The notes under the pieces are model-generated. The model saw only the letters and a program-made list of their open reading frames with translations. It was not told where the DNA came from and ran no database searches. Below are positions 1 to 11,666 of a stretch of DNA of 64,000 nucleotides, piece by piece. Each line of letters starts with the position of its first letter. Positions within the stretch are counted from its first letter, which is position 1. A program made the translations under genes and the position numbers. Origin of the DNA: Deroplatys truncata (taxonomy: Eukaryota > Arthropoda > Insecta > Mantodea > Mantidae); NCBI GenBank assembly GCA_030765065.1, contig CM060989.1, positions 63,192,001 through 63,256,000 of the forward strand. The letters are read 5' to 3'.

Positions 1-150
1 ATACAACAAAATATCTTCTTGAAATGATGATTTGAATTGTTCAATTTTTGGCCATTCTTTTCAAGTCCTATGGATTTTCAGGTATTTCTCGCGATGTCAT
101 GGAAACATGGAATTTTAAAGCATGTAATCACATTTAAAAAGCAATTTTTG
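1..150 (-). repeat. Type-B A-run element fragment
   Basis: The sequence matches segments at 7029-7165, 15043-15153 and, in reverse, 54780-54890; they share TTTCTCGCGATGTCATGGAA-like words followed by a GGAATTTTAA motif. It is a diverged piece of the type-B repeat. From 151 to 1283 I recognise nothing; the short open frames there have no known motifs. Confidence 0.6.
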
Positions 151-1283
151 CTGAAAAGAAATTTCTAACTTTGTTTTTTGCTATTTTATGAAACTATAGT
201 CCTTCCTGTTTAAAATTATGTAAGGTTTATTTAAATAGTCCCACTCTTAAGTAGACTAAAATGGATTTAAATGGTGCACTGCACTCCCGAATTTCAGAAA
301 GGTGGGCGTGGCACATATTTTGTGTTACCTTGCTCTTCTTTCCTTTGCTTTTTCTGATTCAAATCTCCCTCTTTCAAGCTAGCATGACTTCTTCACACAT
401 TTCCTTACGTTTTCAACAGACGGAACTAAGAGCAAATGTCATAGATATTGTATTTCAGGATTTATAGGGGCCTTGACATACCACTCCTTGGAGTATCATT
501 TGTTTACAAACAAGTTTCAGGGCTGTTGGCATTTTATGAGTAATTGTGGGTTAAAATGGGTAAAAAAAACTGATGTTCGTTTACGGAACAAGAAGTTTCA
601 CAATAAAAGACGTACTATACAGTGCAATGACAGCAATAAGGTGTTGAGACTGGCAATACAGATAAAACATACAGGTTGGTATTATTATTTTAGTATTATT
701 AAAATATAATATAATTTTTATATAATTTTTAATAAAGAATACCTTCAGCATTTTAAACTTTTCAAGCTGTGGTTTTTCACACTGAATAACTCTTAATTTT
801 TAAACACATTTTCTCAAAAACTGAACTTGTCTGCGCTTTGCAATTTTCAAAACAACAAAAGCTATATTAGAAATTGGGTTAGAAACGTCATTCATGCATC
901 AAACTAAACCTTAAAAACCGTCTCGTTAGTGAATTATAACTTTTAAATGACAATGAAAATCACCACTGCTGTGAATTTTTAAAAGAAATTTGTCCAAAGT
1001 TTTTATGAATTTAACCAAAAATTTAATTGCATAACTAATAATAATCATATCGAAAATATTCTAGTTCACAAAATAAAGCTCATATTAAGCCAGAAGTCAG
1101 TGAAAAAAATCTTCAAATATTTATTTTTGGCAGTACTAGGTGTTTTGCAAAATGGCATATTTTTTACGATCATCTGCAATTAATTTTTTAAAATGTATGC
1201 TACATATTTTTGTTAGTGAAACTTAGTTGCTTTAACTGTAAACATTTCATAAACTTCTTATCAAAACGTGAATACATACTTTA

Positions 1284-1435
1284 AGGCCAGCATACAGCGT
1301 CCAGTTCTTAAACATTTGACTATCGCTCTTCCCTTCGTATCTATAACAAATATGTAATGTAGCTATTTCTGCAAATGTTTATCTCGATTAAAATCTAATA
1401 GAAAAATAAGCTTTAGTAAGAATAATTTGTTATTT
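1284..1435 (-). repeat. Type-B A-run element fragment
   Basis: It begins GGCCAGCATACAGCGTCC and ends near ATAAGCTTTAGTAAGAAT. The same block recurs at 15151-15167 plus 15561-15672 plus 16525-16555, and in reverse within 54680-54800. It abuts a type-A copy starting at 1456. Confidence 0.6.
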
Positions 1436-1455
1436 AAATTTAACAAGTCAGATTG

Positions 1456-2231
1456 TTACTTTCTCTACTACGTATAGTAAGTAGGGGAAATATTGCATTC
1501 CACCCAAAAATTCAATACCCAGATTTCACCGGAAATACATGTTTTGAGAACCCCTGAATCCAAAAACTGCAATTTTGGAAACATGTCCGGGTGTGTGTGT
1601 CTGTGAACAGCATAACTCAGAAACGAACAGTCGGATAAACAACAAACTTGGTATTTAGGTTCAGTATCTTCCAGAGATGCGACACGAAGGTTTTCAAGAA
1701 AATCCCCCCACCCCAGATTACCCTTTACGTGGAACATTTTTCGAAAATTTTAATTTTCTCAAAAATGCCTCTAACGATTTTCATTAAAATATCATGTGTT
1801 TAAGATATTTTCATGACAAATGAAATGTATATCTCGAATTTTCTGGGAATGTCTCCAAAAGTATTTTTCATTGTGAACGACTTTTGCATAATTGGCAAAC
1901 CGTAAGAGATAGACAAAATTTTACTACACAAAAAAATGTAGATCGCGTGAAAATACACAATTTATGTCATATACATTTCTTTTGTTGAATGAACCATTTT
2001 AGAGATATTGCTTGTTATTCCCTTAAATTTTCAATACTTATACCTTTTCTCAAATGGGAATTCGTTAGAGAATGGAATGCTCCACATAGCAACCAGCTCT
2101 TAAAAGATTTGACTATGGCTTAAAGCCTAACATATCGCCCTTTGACCTACAAGAAAATTAGCAATAAAATAGTTTCTGCAAATGTTTATCCAAGTATATG
2201 GAGAATAAGCGTTTGTAAAATAGTTTGTACA
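1456..2231 (-). repeat. A-run element (type A), 5'-truncated
   Basis: On the plus strand it starts ACTTTCTCTACTACGTATAG, the reverse complement of the family 3' end. It contains the (GT)n tract near 1584-1605 and fades out at GTTTGTACAA, lacking the last roughly 40 bp that full copies have. The minus-strand frame 1468-1737 is the recurring 89-codon frame discussed under findings. Confidence 0.85.
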
Positions 2232-2989
2232 AAAATTAGGACAAGTTTGGTTACCAACTACATTCGTATAAAAAAAGTTTAATACTAAAACGTATAGGTA
2301 AAATCAATGTCGAGTAAATGGCATTGGAAGTAAATACGGACCATTAGGACGTACGCTCCTGGGCATTTAAATGGACACATGATATGCTTTGAAGAGCTCT
2401 GAGAGTAAATTTGACCAGATTTCAACTACTGGTGAGCATCACTACTAAGCAATTCTGTGTTACTCTGAGACTCCTAGCACTTCTAGCCAGCGTTCATGGA
2501 CATAATAGTAATTTTAAGCACTTGCGCGCTTTGAGGAAATAGATAATGGAGAGTTAAATAACATCGAACAGACCACTGCTCTGTGGTCCTGAGATCGAGG
2601 CGGCCCTAGCAGCATACCCTGAATACTAAGCAAGTTCACATTCCTCAGACGTTACTCACCTCACACCAGCCAGTGGCGGCTAGTGCCTACACACAACTTG
2701 ACCAGTGGCTCGCATTCCCGCAAGTGTTAGACCAGGCTAACCGAAATAAAGCTCCAAGGTATGGAGGTTGCAATATACGGTTACTAAAGTAAAATTTTAA
2801 CATTTTCCCACCATCATGGGTGAAGTCACTCGAATCTGGTGATATTCTTTGTTAGGTTCCATTCAAAAGCGTTAACTCCGCAAATAAGCACCTGTTACAT
2901 TATTGGGAATGCTAAGTTATACGAGACTGAAGTTAAAATTTTTAGAAAATAAAATAAGGTTTAGTTTTAAAACATTTAAACTAGTTATC

Positions 2990-4573
2990 TTATTGTTTTT
3001 CAAAATATTCACCTTTAACAATAATACATGTTTGCATTCGATGAAACCAGTCCTTAAAGCAATGATGCCACTCTTCCTGAGGCATTTCAGAAACCAGGTT
3101 TTTATAATGTTCCACTGCTTCATCTGATAACGAAAAAGTGATTCCACACACTTTATCTCTAAGTTTTGGAAACAAAAACAAATCCCAGGGTGCTAGGTCA
3201 GGGCTGTATGGTGGAGGGTCCATGGTGGTGACCTTTAGAGCCTCCAGACACTTACTTGTTAGTTTTACTGTATGCAACGATGTGCTGTCATGATGTAACA
3301 TAATATTTACTTTTGGGCGCTTTTCACGAACTTTTTAAAAAATTTGCGGTAAACTGACATTTGCGTACCGATCGGCATTAACGGTACGTCTACCTTATAA
3401 TGCTGTAGTAGCAATATGGTCCGTTAAAAACAAACAAACTAGCAACCATCTTCTTACCAGCACTGCGAGAATTCATCGGACTTTTTACTTTCTCTACTAC
3501 GTATACTTTGTATTTAGGTTCAGTATCTTCCAGAGATGCGACACGAAGGTTTTTAAGAAAATCCCCCCACCCCAGAGTACCCTTTACATGGAACATTTTT
3601 CGAACATTTTAATTTTCTCAAAAATGGCTCTAACGATTTTGATTAAAACATCATATGTTTAAGTTATTTTTATGACAAATAAAATGTATATCTTGAATTT
3701 CCTGGGAATGTCTCCAAAAGTATTCTTCATTCTGAAAGACTTTTGCATAACTGGTAAACCATAAGAGATAGACAAAAGTTTACTACACAAAAAATGTAGA
3801 TCGCGTTAAAATACACAATTTATGTCATATACATTTTTATTGTGAACCATTTTCGAGATATTGCTCCACATAGCAACCAGCTCTTAAAATATTTGACTAT
3901 CGCTTAAAGCCTACCAATTCCCCTTGCATATGCAAGAAAATTAGCAATAAGATTAACATCTCGATTTACATGAAGCATATGGAGAATAAGCGTTTGTGAA
4001 AATAGTTGGTACAAGAGTAGAGAAAGTCATGTGAGTGTAACACATAAGATTTTTAAGCTTAGGAACTGTTCGAAAGATGCATTGAGCCAATTGACTTTTC
4101 TTTTCAGGATCGTAACAATAAATCCAGATTCATCAGTAAATTTGAAGTGCCGCCTTGAAATTTTTGCAGAGTTTTCCTGCACCAATCAATGCATTGTTTT
4201 TGATCAGGAGTCAGTTTATGTAGGATCCATCGACAACAATGTTTTCTCACGTCTAACTGTTGATGCAAAATGTTTTGGATTTGACTCATACAAATGCCCA
4301 ATGTCGCCCGAATAAACTTATATGATGTCCGTTGATCTTCAAGCATTGCTCCAAGAGCGTCAATATTTTCATTAGTAACAACAGTTCTTGGGCGTCCTTT
4401 ACGAAAAAGCCCATCTCTTTTGAATTCGGTGCACCAATTATAAATTGTTGCCTTAGATGGGGCTTCTTTGCCAAATGCATTTCTAAGCCCATTTTTACAT
4501 TGTTTAGACGTTAATGACGATTTAAAATCGTAAAAGAAACCATAGTCCGGAAATGGTGTCTATTCAAATTCAT
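2990..4573 (-). pseudogene. Mariner transposase, split and frameshifted
   Basis: The N-terminal half runs from an ATG near 4573 to about 4055. It carries a helix-turn-helix region (KATIYNWCTEFKRDGLF, then a GRPRTVV linker) and a segment like MLEDQRTSYKFIRATLGI. After the repeat insertion, the C-terminal half (3480-2990) carries the second catalytic Asp in MLHHDSTSLHT and the third in YSPDLAPWDLFLFPKL, and ends EYFEKQ before the stop. The first catalytic Asp-Glu pair survives around 4120-4130 but in a shifted frame. Together with the insertion, this makes the gene non-functional. Confidence 0.85.
3487..4049 (-). repeat. A-run element (type A) nested in mariner, internally deleted
   Basis: This copy has both family ends and lacks the CA microsatellite portion: the 3' terminal hairpin jumps directly to CTTTGTATTTAGGTTC. 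A run of five T lies immediately on both sides (3482-3486 and 4050-4054). The mariner host sequence continues on each side, so both boundaries are exact. Confidence 0.9.
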
Positions 4574-4859
4574 TTTTATGTGAACACAAAATTTTTAGAT
4601 GATGATAATTAACAATCTATTAGAGCAAATCGTATAAACTACACAGCAATCGACTCGTAAAACATTAGAAAGTAGCTGTCAAATATAAGTAAATTTCAAG
4701 TCCTTTTAGAAACATGGCATTCTGAAAGTTTTCAGTATTGCCCTCGTATTGTATCTGTTACGTTGGCGTCCTGTGTTCACTTTGTACGACGATCATTTAG
4801 TCACTGATTATAATATTACATTAGTTATACTTATATTAATTAGGCTAATTTATACGAGC

Positions 4860-5275
4860 ATTGAATTATTAGCTTCTTCTTCTTCACGGTTTTAGGCCGT
4901 TTTACCTGTTCCGGCTCCAAAATCTTGTTGTGTGCATCTCATTTTTGGTTGTCCTGGGTTTCTGTATCCTTGAGGTCTGTAGTTATATGTTGCTCGGGGT
5001 ATCCTATTTAATGGAATTCTTTCTTAAGTGTTGTTTCCAGTTAATTCTTATGTATCCTGCTATAGGTCTGAGAAATTTCAGTTCAACTGTCTGTATCTTT
5101 CTTTTGTTTTCTGCTGTCACTGTCGTTTATTATTGAATCTTTTCTAATTTTATTTTTTAGTGTTCTTTTTATGGTTTATATAATTGAATTTATTTAGCTT
5201 TTTATTAACGTCTATTTCAGACCCATATGTTATTTCACATCTGAGGCAGTATTTTTAACATTTAAATAATTTCAG
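4860..5275 (-). pseudogene. LINE 3' end (non-LTR retrotransposon relic)
   Basis: Read on the minus strand, the region resembles the C-terminal tail of insect LINE ORF2: a segment like RPIAGY, then RINWKQHL, then a GYRNPGQPKMR stretch and a run of AAG/GAA codons at the end. The same tail type appears at 63100-63390 and 32470-33025. Stops and shifts interrupt it. It probably belonged with the RT piece at 6089-6410 before the intervening LTR-like block inserted. Confidence 0.6.
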
Positions 5276-5434
5276 TCTAATTATATAATATATAAATTCA
5301 ATAACAGCCACCTTAAAGCAATATGTGTAGGTAGCAATATATAAAAAGTGTATATTAGTCATTTTATATGTTTATATTATTGTATACTTGTGTAATAATG
5401 TTATCTGAATGTATTACGTAATTAAATAATGTAG

Positions 5435-5815
5435 GAGCTGTGAGAATAATAGGTTAAACGTTGCTAACAATGAGGTAACAATGAGGTAACCTTGAGGCAA
5501 TAATGAATTGGCAGTATAATGTAATTTTTGTGACAGTTTATAAAATAGCCAATCAACAACCAGAAAAAGCTTTAGTTAAATGAAGGTATTCTATTGGACT
5601 AGGATTAGCCAATCAGAAACTGAAATATAGCAAAATTTACAAATTCAGAGTTCAGTTGCTTGTAGACAGCGCTCATAACCGGACGCGTTGCTTGTAGACA
5701 GTGTTTCTAATCGGACGCGAGATGCGTCCTGGAGAAATTTAATACGTATTTAGTGAGACGAAAATAGTGTACGTGTTAAAAAGTGCAAGTAATTAATAAA
5801 AAAAAATCTCACAGC
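5435..5815. repeat. Possible solo LTR or terminal-inverted-repeat element
   Basis: GTGAGA at the left and TCTCAC at the right are each flanked by AGCT, giving an apparent 4-bp target duplication and an 11-bp inverted match when the flanks are counted. Inside are a TATA-like TTTATAAAATAG near 5537, two CCAAT-type motifs, two near-copies of TTGCTTGTAGACAG (near 5657 and 5689) and an AATAAAAAAAAA signal just before the right end. This resembles a gypsy-like solo LTR, but no internal region is present to prove it. Confidence 0.4.
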
Positions 5816-6088
5816 TCTCTCTCTATATCAGTGAAGTGTTATTTAAATCGTGTCAAGCATTAATAGAAGGAGTGAAGTAAAATTATAATCTGTTTAAGCC
5901 TACATTCTTCAGTCGCACCACTCCCTGCTAAGACATTCATGCCTCTAATAAATATAAATACTGACGCAGCCGAGGCAAACATAAATATATAATATTTAAA
6001 GAAACAATCAAAAATTACCAACTTAATATTTTTTTAAACATTTAGGACGAAGGTTACCGGAAACTTTTTACCATGCGTGCGGTTGCAA

Positions 6089-6410
6089 CTACTTCAAGTG
6101 TTCGGCTCCCCAACAGTCGAAATACAATACAACTCCTCCTATAATAAAATATACTACTTCACATCCTAGAACATTAAATATTGACCCTTGTTCTATACTT
6201 TTATTTTCTATAATTATTTTAGACCGGACCGAGTGAGTACCTTTAAATGCCATAACTTTAGTTTTTTCAGTTGAAATTTCCATGCTATATGTTTTTAATA
6301 TTAAATTTAGTTTGTATGTCATCCTTGGAAGTTCATCTTCACTTTTCGTTATTAACATCTGGTCATCTGCGAAGACCATTGTCTTTACTGTCCTTGACCC
6401 CAAATTAATT
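6089..6410 (-). pseudogene. LINE reverse-transcriptase fragment
   Basis: The minus-strand frame contains MVFADDQMLITKSEDEL, the RT catalytic FADD box, followed by KLNLILKTYSMEISTEKTK and an AFKGTHSVRSKI segment, which are the palm and thumb blocks of an insect non-LTR RT. The IEQ...NVLGCE motif that follows matches IEQLSKFNYLGC at 61860-61890, so both belong to the same or a related family. Only about 100 codons remain. Confidence 0.8.
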
Positions 6411-6719
6411 CCTCCTATTGTGAATTACTAGCAAATTAGGTTATTATTATGATTATTTTTATGTCTTAGCTTTGCAGTCAACTAGAAAGAAGATCTACGT
6501 AGAACAAAGCCAAAAAATTCAATTGTTTGTTTAGCTAAGTAACCCGAAATCAAATTAAATCTTAACTATAAGTTGTTCTTCATACTATTATATTACAGTA
6601 ATTTGCAACGTTTAATAACATACGCATGTTATATAAATTAAGTGCTTAATTTAACACTTAAAGTGCATCCAGGTTATAGACAATCAGCGATTATGGCGGA
6701 GAACGAAGGTGATGGATAC

Positions 6720-7165
6720 CAAACTTGGTAATCAAGTACATACCTTCAAGAATATCCTTCCACGCCAACTACCTTTTACATAAAACATTTTTCGAATTTT
6801 TTTATTTTTAAAAAAATGGCTCTAACGATTTTGATTAAAGATTCTTACATGGCAAATGAAACGTATATCTCGAATTCTCTGGGAATAGCCGGAGAAGTCC
6901 TCTACATTCGAAAGGTATCTTATATAAGCTTGTATAACTGGTAACCGTTAAGCGATAGCCGAAAACGTACTCTCAAAAAAAAAAAACAGATATCTTTAAA
7001 ATATACAATTTATTTCAAATAATTTTTTGTGGCATCAGCTATTTTCGAGAAATCCGTTATTAATGGTTCGAATTGTTCAATACTTTTTGTCATTATTTTA
7101 AAGTCCTGTCATTTTCAGTTGTTTCTCGCGATGTCATCAAAAGATTGTAGAATTTTAAGGCCAGC
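6720..7165 (-). repeat. Type-B A-run element, diverged
   Basis: Landmarks in order: AACATTTTTCGAA, ATGGCTCTAACGATTTTGAT, ATATCTCGAATTCTCTGGGA, AACTGGTAACCGTTAAGCGA, and the type-B block ending GGCCAGC. It matches the type-B copy at 54594-55402 in reverse. Confidence 0.7.
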
Positions 7166-7179
7166 TAGCTTGCATTTCA

Positions 7180-7425
7180 CCACATGGTCACACTCTATGG
7201 GATGCTACGAGAAGACTTCTTCGTGAGCCAGCCCTCATACCAGCTCTTGTGATGGTCTTGTTACAGAAGTTAAAGATAAATGTAACATTCTTGCTTCCCA
7301 CTACGAACAGACATTCACTCAAAATTCGTCCTTATTTGATGCCCTATTCGAGACGCTGAACAAGAATTCCAAGCTCTTCGATATCAATCCACTGCTCCAT
7401 ACAGAATCTCCTCCAGAATGAAGAG
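7180..7425 (+). pseudogene. Jockey-like retrotransposon fragment (between EN and RT)
   Basis: With one frameshift the plus strand reads LWDATRRLLREPALIPAL, then VTEVKDKCNILASHYEQTFT and SSLFDALFETLNKN. This resembles the linker of Jockey-type ORF2 upstream of the RT domain. The matching RT part begins at about 8460, separated by about 1 kb of other sequence. Confidence 0.5.
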
Positions 7426-8459
7426 GCTATTCCCAGAAAATTCAACATATACATACAAATATCATACAAACATCATACAAATATCTTAAACATATGATGT
7501 TTCAATCAAAGTCGACAGCCATTTTTGAGAAAATCAAACATATTCAGTATTTGATTCTATGACTTCCTCTTAAAAATCTCCTGGACACAATCTGCTACAG
7601 TCCTAAAAAACTTAACAAGTAAATCACTTGTTTACTTATCATCCATCCTGAATGCTTGTCTCCGACTTCATTACTTTCTACACAATTGGAAGTTTGCTCA
7701 CATGACGCAGGTAATTCTTTCTGCCCCAAGTTTGGGCGCAATATGACGCAGCCACGCTCCGTCCTCCAACAATGAAGCAATACCTTTGCCTCACGGTTGC
7801 TGCTTGTCTCCTCCCAGTTGGTTCTTCTTTTGCCACGGCTGCTCCAGCATGAAACCTTAACCTCGGGGTATGCGTGGGTGTGTACAGAGAAACACACAAA
7901 CGCTGTATTGGAACACATTTATTCACTATTTAAAATAATACTTTAGGTTTGCCGATCACTATTAAATGTACACGATGATACTTTGTCTTTACCAAGACCG
8001 AAGAATATTAACTACAGCTAAGCGTTCTACCCTCTAGCATGTTCGCCACCAATGTTCACAACTCGACGAGAACGTCGTCCCGTCCTCGCCAGGCACTCAG
8101 GACAGACTGACTTACCCACGCTGCACAAGGAAAACCAACGCCTAAACTTCGACTCTCCCCCCTCAAACGCTTTCCTCAAACTTGGCGTCATGATACTTAG
8201 AGTGGCTTTACTCGGCTGGTTACCAGGAAAAACTTGCTTCAATGACATTTACCCTTTCTACCTGAGGCTGGTCCCTAATTAACAAAACTGTGCCTGTCTT
8301 GTCTTTCTGTCGCTTCTACAGTCAACAATTTTCACAATGCTTCTCCTTTTTATACATACACTGATTTTAAATATATTATTACTTATTTTATATCACTATC
8401 CTTCTCAGATTATTATGATAATTATTGCCTTTATAAGTCCGGCTTCACACAACATAGTA
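7426..8459. other. Insert splitting the Jockey-like relic; partly unassigned
   Basis: Positions 7426-7545 are a type-B A-run fragment (TTCCCAGAAAATTCAACATA, then CATATGATGTTTCAATCAAA). From 7590 to 8350 the DNA is clearly more GC-rich than its neighbours and has overlapping open frames on both strands (7595-7918, 8027-8282) with no motif I recognise. It might be an LTR or a retrotransposon untranslated region. Confidence 0.4.
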
Positions 8460-9230
8460 TTCCATAAACCAAACACGCCTAAAAACCTTCCAACTCCTTG
8501 AAAAGGTAATACCTCTCCTTGAATATGCCTCTCAGAACACATAATTCCGAACTTCAAGTTCGAGTTTCATCTAAGCATTCTACTTCGCATCAGCCGTTAC
8601 GTTTAGCTCAAACAATTGTTCATGGTTTTGAAAATCCTCATCATACAACGGAGCTGCTCCTAGACGTAGAATAGGCCTTTGATAAAGTATGGCACGATGG
8701 CTTAATCCTCAAACGCTATCGTATAGGTCTCCCTCTATATCTACTCACTAACATCCTCAGTCTTCTATGAGAGGGCACCTTTGTTGTTCGTACTGGTGGT
8801 ACTCACCCGCCTCGGCGCTCTATTAAAGGAGTTGCACAGGGCTCGATACTCGCTCCGATCTTCCTGTTTTGGCCGCTACTTCCATAGCTTTATACGACAA
8901 CAATACTGTTTTATTCTATTCATACGCAGATCTCCCCGAGGCTATTCGCATAATTCAAGCTTCTCTTGAACGTCCCGCAGAGAGGTTTCACGCTTGGCGA
9001 ATACTTCGTAACACCGAAAAAGCTGAACCTAATATCTTTCCCTTACAACGTATCACTAACGCCTCTTCCCTGTATATCCATAATAAGCAAATCCTCGGGC
9101 TACCTTCTAGAACTCTTGTCAAGTATCTTGGAGTAAACAAGAACTCAGACTTGGCTTTCATCGCAGGCGGCATCATTCTTTGACGAAGGCATACAAAAAC
9201 TGATTTATTCTTGCAACAAGTGCCTAAATA
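8460..9230 (+). pseudogene. Jockey-like reverse transcriptase relic
   Basis: The plus strand reads SKHSTSHQPLRLAQTIVHGF, then LLLDVE, a stop, and AFDKVWHDGLILKRYRIGLP (RT palm motif A region). GTHPPRRSIKGVAQGSILAP follows (motif B region), then FYSYADLPEAIRIIQASLER, where the FADD catalytic box has decayed. KILGLPS-like and TLVKYLGV segments come last. This order is that of Jockey-clade ORF2. There are several stops and at least two shifts. Confidence 0.8.
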
Positions 9231-9299
9231 ACGGTGGTGACAATGTGGAGAAGTAGGTAAGGTAATGAATGATAATAAAGTATTAGGAAAATAATGTTC

Positions 9300-10260
9300 T
9301 ATTACTTTTTAAAAAAATTATCGGGATTTCGCTATGCACTGACCTTAAAATTCCATAATCTTTCGAGACATTGCAAGAAACAATGAACAGCGACAGTGCT
9401 TCAAAAATTGACAAAATTATTGAAGAATTCAAACCGACAATAACGGATATCTTGAAAATGTCCGATGCCATAGAAATAGTTATTTGAAATAAATTGTGTA
9501 TTTTAAAGATACCTGCATATTTTGTGTAGTATTTTCCCCCCATTTTATAGTGCCTTCCCCTCCCCTTTGGAACATATTGCTATCGGCAATGATGTTAATT
9601 CGTATTAGATTCCTAATTTTTCTTTGGATTTTAAACATTATATTACACACACACACACACACACATTCACGCTATCATTTATACTTCCAGACTTTGGGGA
9701 GGATAGAGAATAATCTTGCCTAGAGAAAAAATCCCTCCTTCTCAGCCGGGAATCGAATCCGAACCCCTAACACAGTAAGCAGTTGTTCTATCGATTGAGC
9801 TACGGGTCAACACAGGCAGTGTGTTTTTGTTCTTATGGGATACAGTTATACAAAATTATACGAAACTCCTTATGAATGAAGAAGACTTCGAGATATAAAT
9901 TTTATTTGTCATGTAAATATGTTAAATACATGGCATTTTAAAATTTTTTGAGAAAATAAAAACATAAAGAAAAAATGTCCACGTAAAGTGTAGTTTGGGT
10001 TGGGACGGATTTTCTTGAAAATCTTCGTGTCCCATCCTTGGAGGATGCTGAATTAAATACCATCCTTTCGTTTTTTAGTTATATTCACACACAGACCATT
10101 TTTGGGTTCAAGATAGCTCAAAACATGTATTCCAGTGAAATCTCGGTATCGAATGTTTGGGTGGAATACAATAGTTCCTCTACTTACAATGAGTATGTAA
10201 TACAGGAAGTAAAAACATCTGATATTATCTACAGTCACATGACTTCCTCTATACATTAAA
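9300..10260 (+). repeat. Type-B A-run element split by a SINE
   Basis: The left part (9330-9530) has CCTTAAAATTCCATAATCTT and AATAACGGATATCTTG. The right part (9840-10260) runs from GGGATACAGTTATACAAAAT through TTTTCTTGAAAATCTTCGTG to the family 3' region. The intervening 9537-9830 is a SINE. Confidence 0.65.
9537..9830 (-). repeat. tRNA-derived SINE
   Basis: On the minus strand, 9815-9740 reads as a tRNA-like head: CCCGTAGCTCAATCGATAGA (A-box region) and GGTTCGGATTCGATTCC (B box). A (CA)n tract of about 20 bp lies in the body at 9644-9665. It interrupts a type-B repeat. I could not define a clean target duplication. Confidence 0.6.
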
Positions 10261-10371
10261 GTTTATTTTTATACAGCTTCTGAAAAATTTCTTGCAAAAT
10301 CAACCTTGTTCATGTGAATAGAAATAAATGTTTGCAGAAATAGTTTAATTACACATTTCGTTGTAGGTACA

Positions 10372-10460
10372 CTCGCTTCCATTTATGCCATCACCGCAGC
10401 TTTCGGAGGCATTCGACTGGCCTTCACAGGTGGAGTATGAATCTAAAGAGGAGGTGTGTA
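10372..10460 (+). repeat. Short dispersed segment, copy 1 of an inverted pair
   Basis: The word CATTTATGCCATCACCGCAG and the following 60 bp match 13690-13780 in reverse orientation with scattered substitutions. One frame (10371 onward) reads SLPFMPSPQLSEAFDWPSQV; the homologous frame in the other copy has a stop. It may be a decayed exon or part of an unknown repeat. Confidence 0.45.
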
Positions 10461-10592
10461 TATATGTTTAGCTTTTCGTGCATGCAGTGGTATGCTGTTT
10501 TACCGCACAATTCTAGATTTTTCACATATGAATATTTAACTTTGAGCAATAGCATTACTCGTCATCACTTATAATAGCCATGTTTAAATATA

Positions 10593-11566
10593 CCGAGTGT
10601 CCCACTTTGAAACGAAATGAGACAGAAATAAAATGTTTGTTGTGTATGGTCCAGAAGGCACTTGAAAAACATAGCAACACGTTCATGGTTCTTCATGTCT
10701 TTATAAACAAACAAAATGCCGATGAAATTGGTATCAAGAAAACCAGCGGGCGAGGTCAAAAATGGAAGCCTTACATTCCGAGACTTCTTCACGAACTAAA
10801 TGAGGACGACCCAGATAGACGACTGCAATTTTGTAAGTGGTTGTTCAACAAGTGCGACGAAAGGGAAAATTTTCAATTGTTTGGTCAGATAAAACCACAT
10901 TCAAACTTAATGGTACAATCGTGTGTACTGGGCTAAGGAAAACCCACACATCGTTGAAGAAAATGCGGTCAATCTTCCAGGAGTAACGGTATGGTGTGGT
11001 GTGTCTTCAAAAGAAATAATTGGGTTCTGCTTCTTCGAAGAGACTGTCAGGGGTCAGACTTATCTGTAAATGTTGGAAATCATGATTCCACGTGTTAGTG
11101 ATCCCTTTGAGAATGAAAATGAGGTTTACTTCCAACAAGACGGGGCTCCACTTCACTTCCATGTCGTGAGAAATTTTCTCGATCGCACATTGAATCATAG
11201 ATGGATAGGACGAAGAGGAAGGGATACGGAGTTCCCGCCTAGATCTCACGATTTCACCCCTTTAGACTTCTAATTTTGGGGAACTTTAAAGAACATGGTG
11301 TACGCCACAAAACCACAAACACTGCAGGAAATGAGAGATCGGATTGATCATGCCATCAATGATAATCCATTAGCAACAATCCAGACGGTATGTTGCTCTG
11401 TTCGACGTCGTTGGGAGCGTGCCTGGTAGAAGATGGACATTTTGAACATGTATGGGCTTAAGGAAGTTTAAGGTATGGAACACACCCTAAAAAAAATAGT
11501 TTTCTGCCTCATTTCGTTGCTGTGAAATGCGTTTCAAGTGTGTATACATCAATGTGGGACACTCTG
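10593..11566 (+). mobile_element. Tc1/mariner-superfamily element with GTGTCCCAC ends
   Basis: The left end CCGAGTGTCCCACTTTGA and right end GTGGGACACTCTG form inverted repeats, each next to TA. Outward from the coding region, CGAAATGAGACAGAAA and its inverted partner near 11505 extend the similarity. The length (974 bp) is short for the superfamily, and the 5' coding part is missing. Confidence 0.85.
10755..11430 (+). pseudogene. DDE transposase remnant (N-terminus deleted)
   Basis: The frame begins at QKWKPYIPRLLHELNEDDPD. The first catalytic Asp is in IVWSDKTTFKLNGT. LPGVTVWCGVSSKEIIGFCF follows, then the second Asp in VYFQQDGAPLHFHVVRN and the third in HDFTPLDF. Stops occur after the first Asp region, after GQTYL and after TPLDF. 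The DNA-binding N-terminus is absent. This is a Tc1/mariner-like DDE enzyme that would have bound the inverted repeats and moved the element by cut-and-paste. Confidence 0.8.
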
Positions 11567-11666
11567 TATAAGTAATTAAAACTCTCTATGCACAATATCT
11601 CTACAAAAAATAGTTTAATGGCAACATTACGTAAAACTGAAATACATTATACTTTTTATTCTCAAA

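Larger units (their letters stand above)
2922..4746 (-). mobile_element. Mariner element interrupted by an A-run element
   Basis: Ends of the form TA-CGAG are visible at both sides: ACGAGACTGAAG begins near 2921 and CTCGTA ends near 4748, with a TA dinucleotide at each edge. Removing the nested repeat (3487-4049 plus one T5) leaves about 1.26 kb, the normal size of a mariner. Both termini resemble mariner inverted repeats, and the coding relic runs on the minus strand. Confidence 0.85.

Noticed and set aside
261-467. 68-codon frame with a hydrophobic stretch
   Set aside because: No homologous motif, no splice or promoter context, and AT-rich DNA yields such frames by chance.
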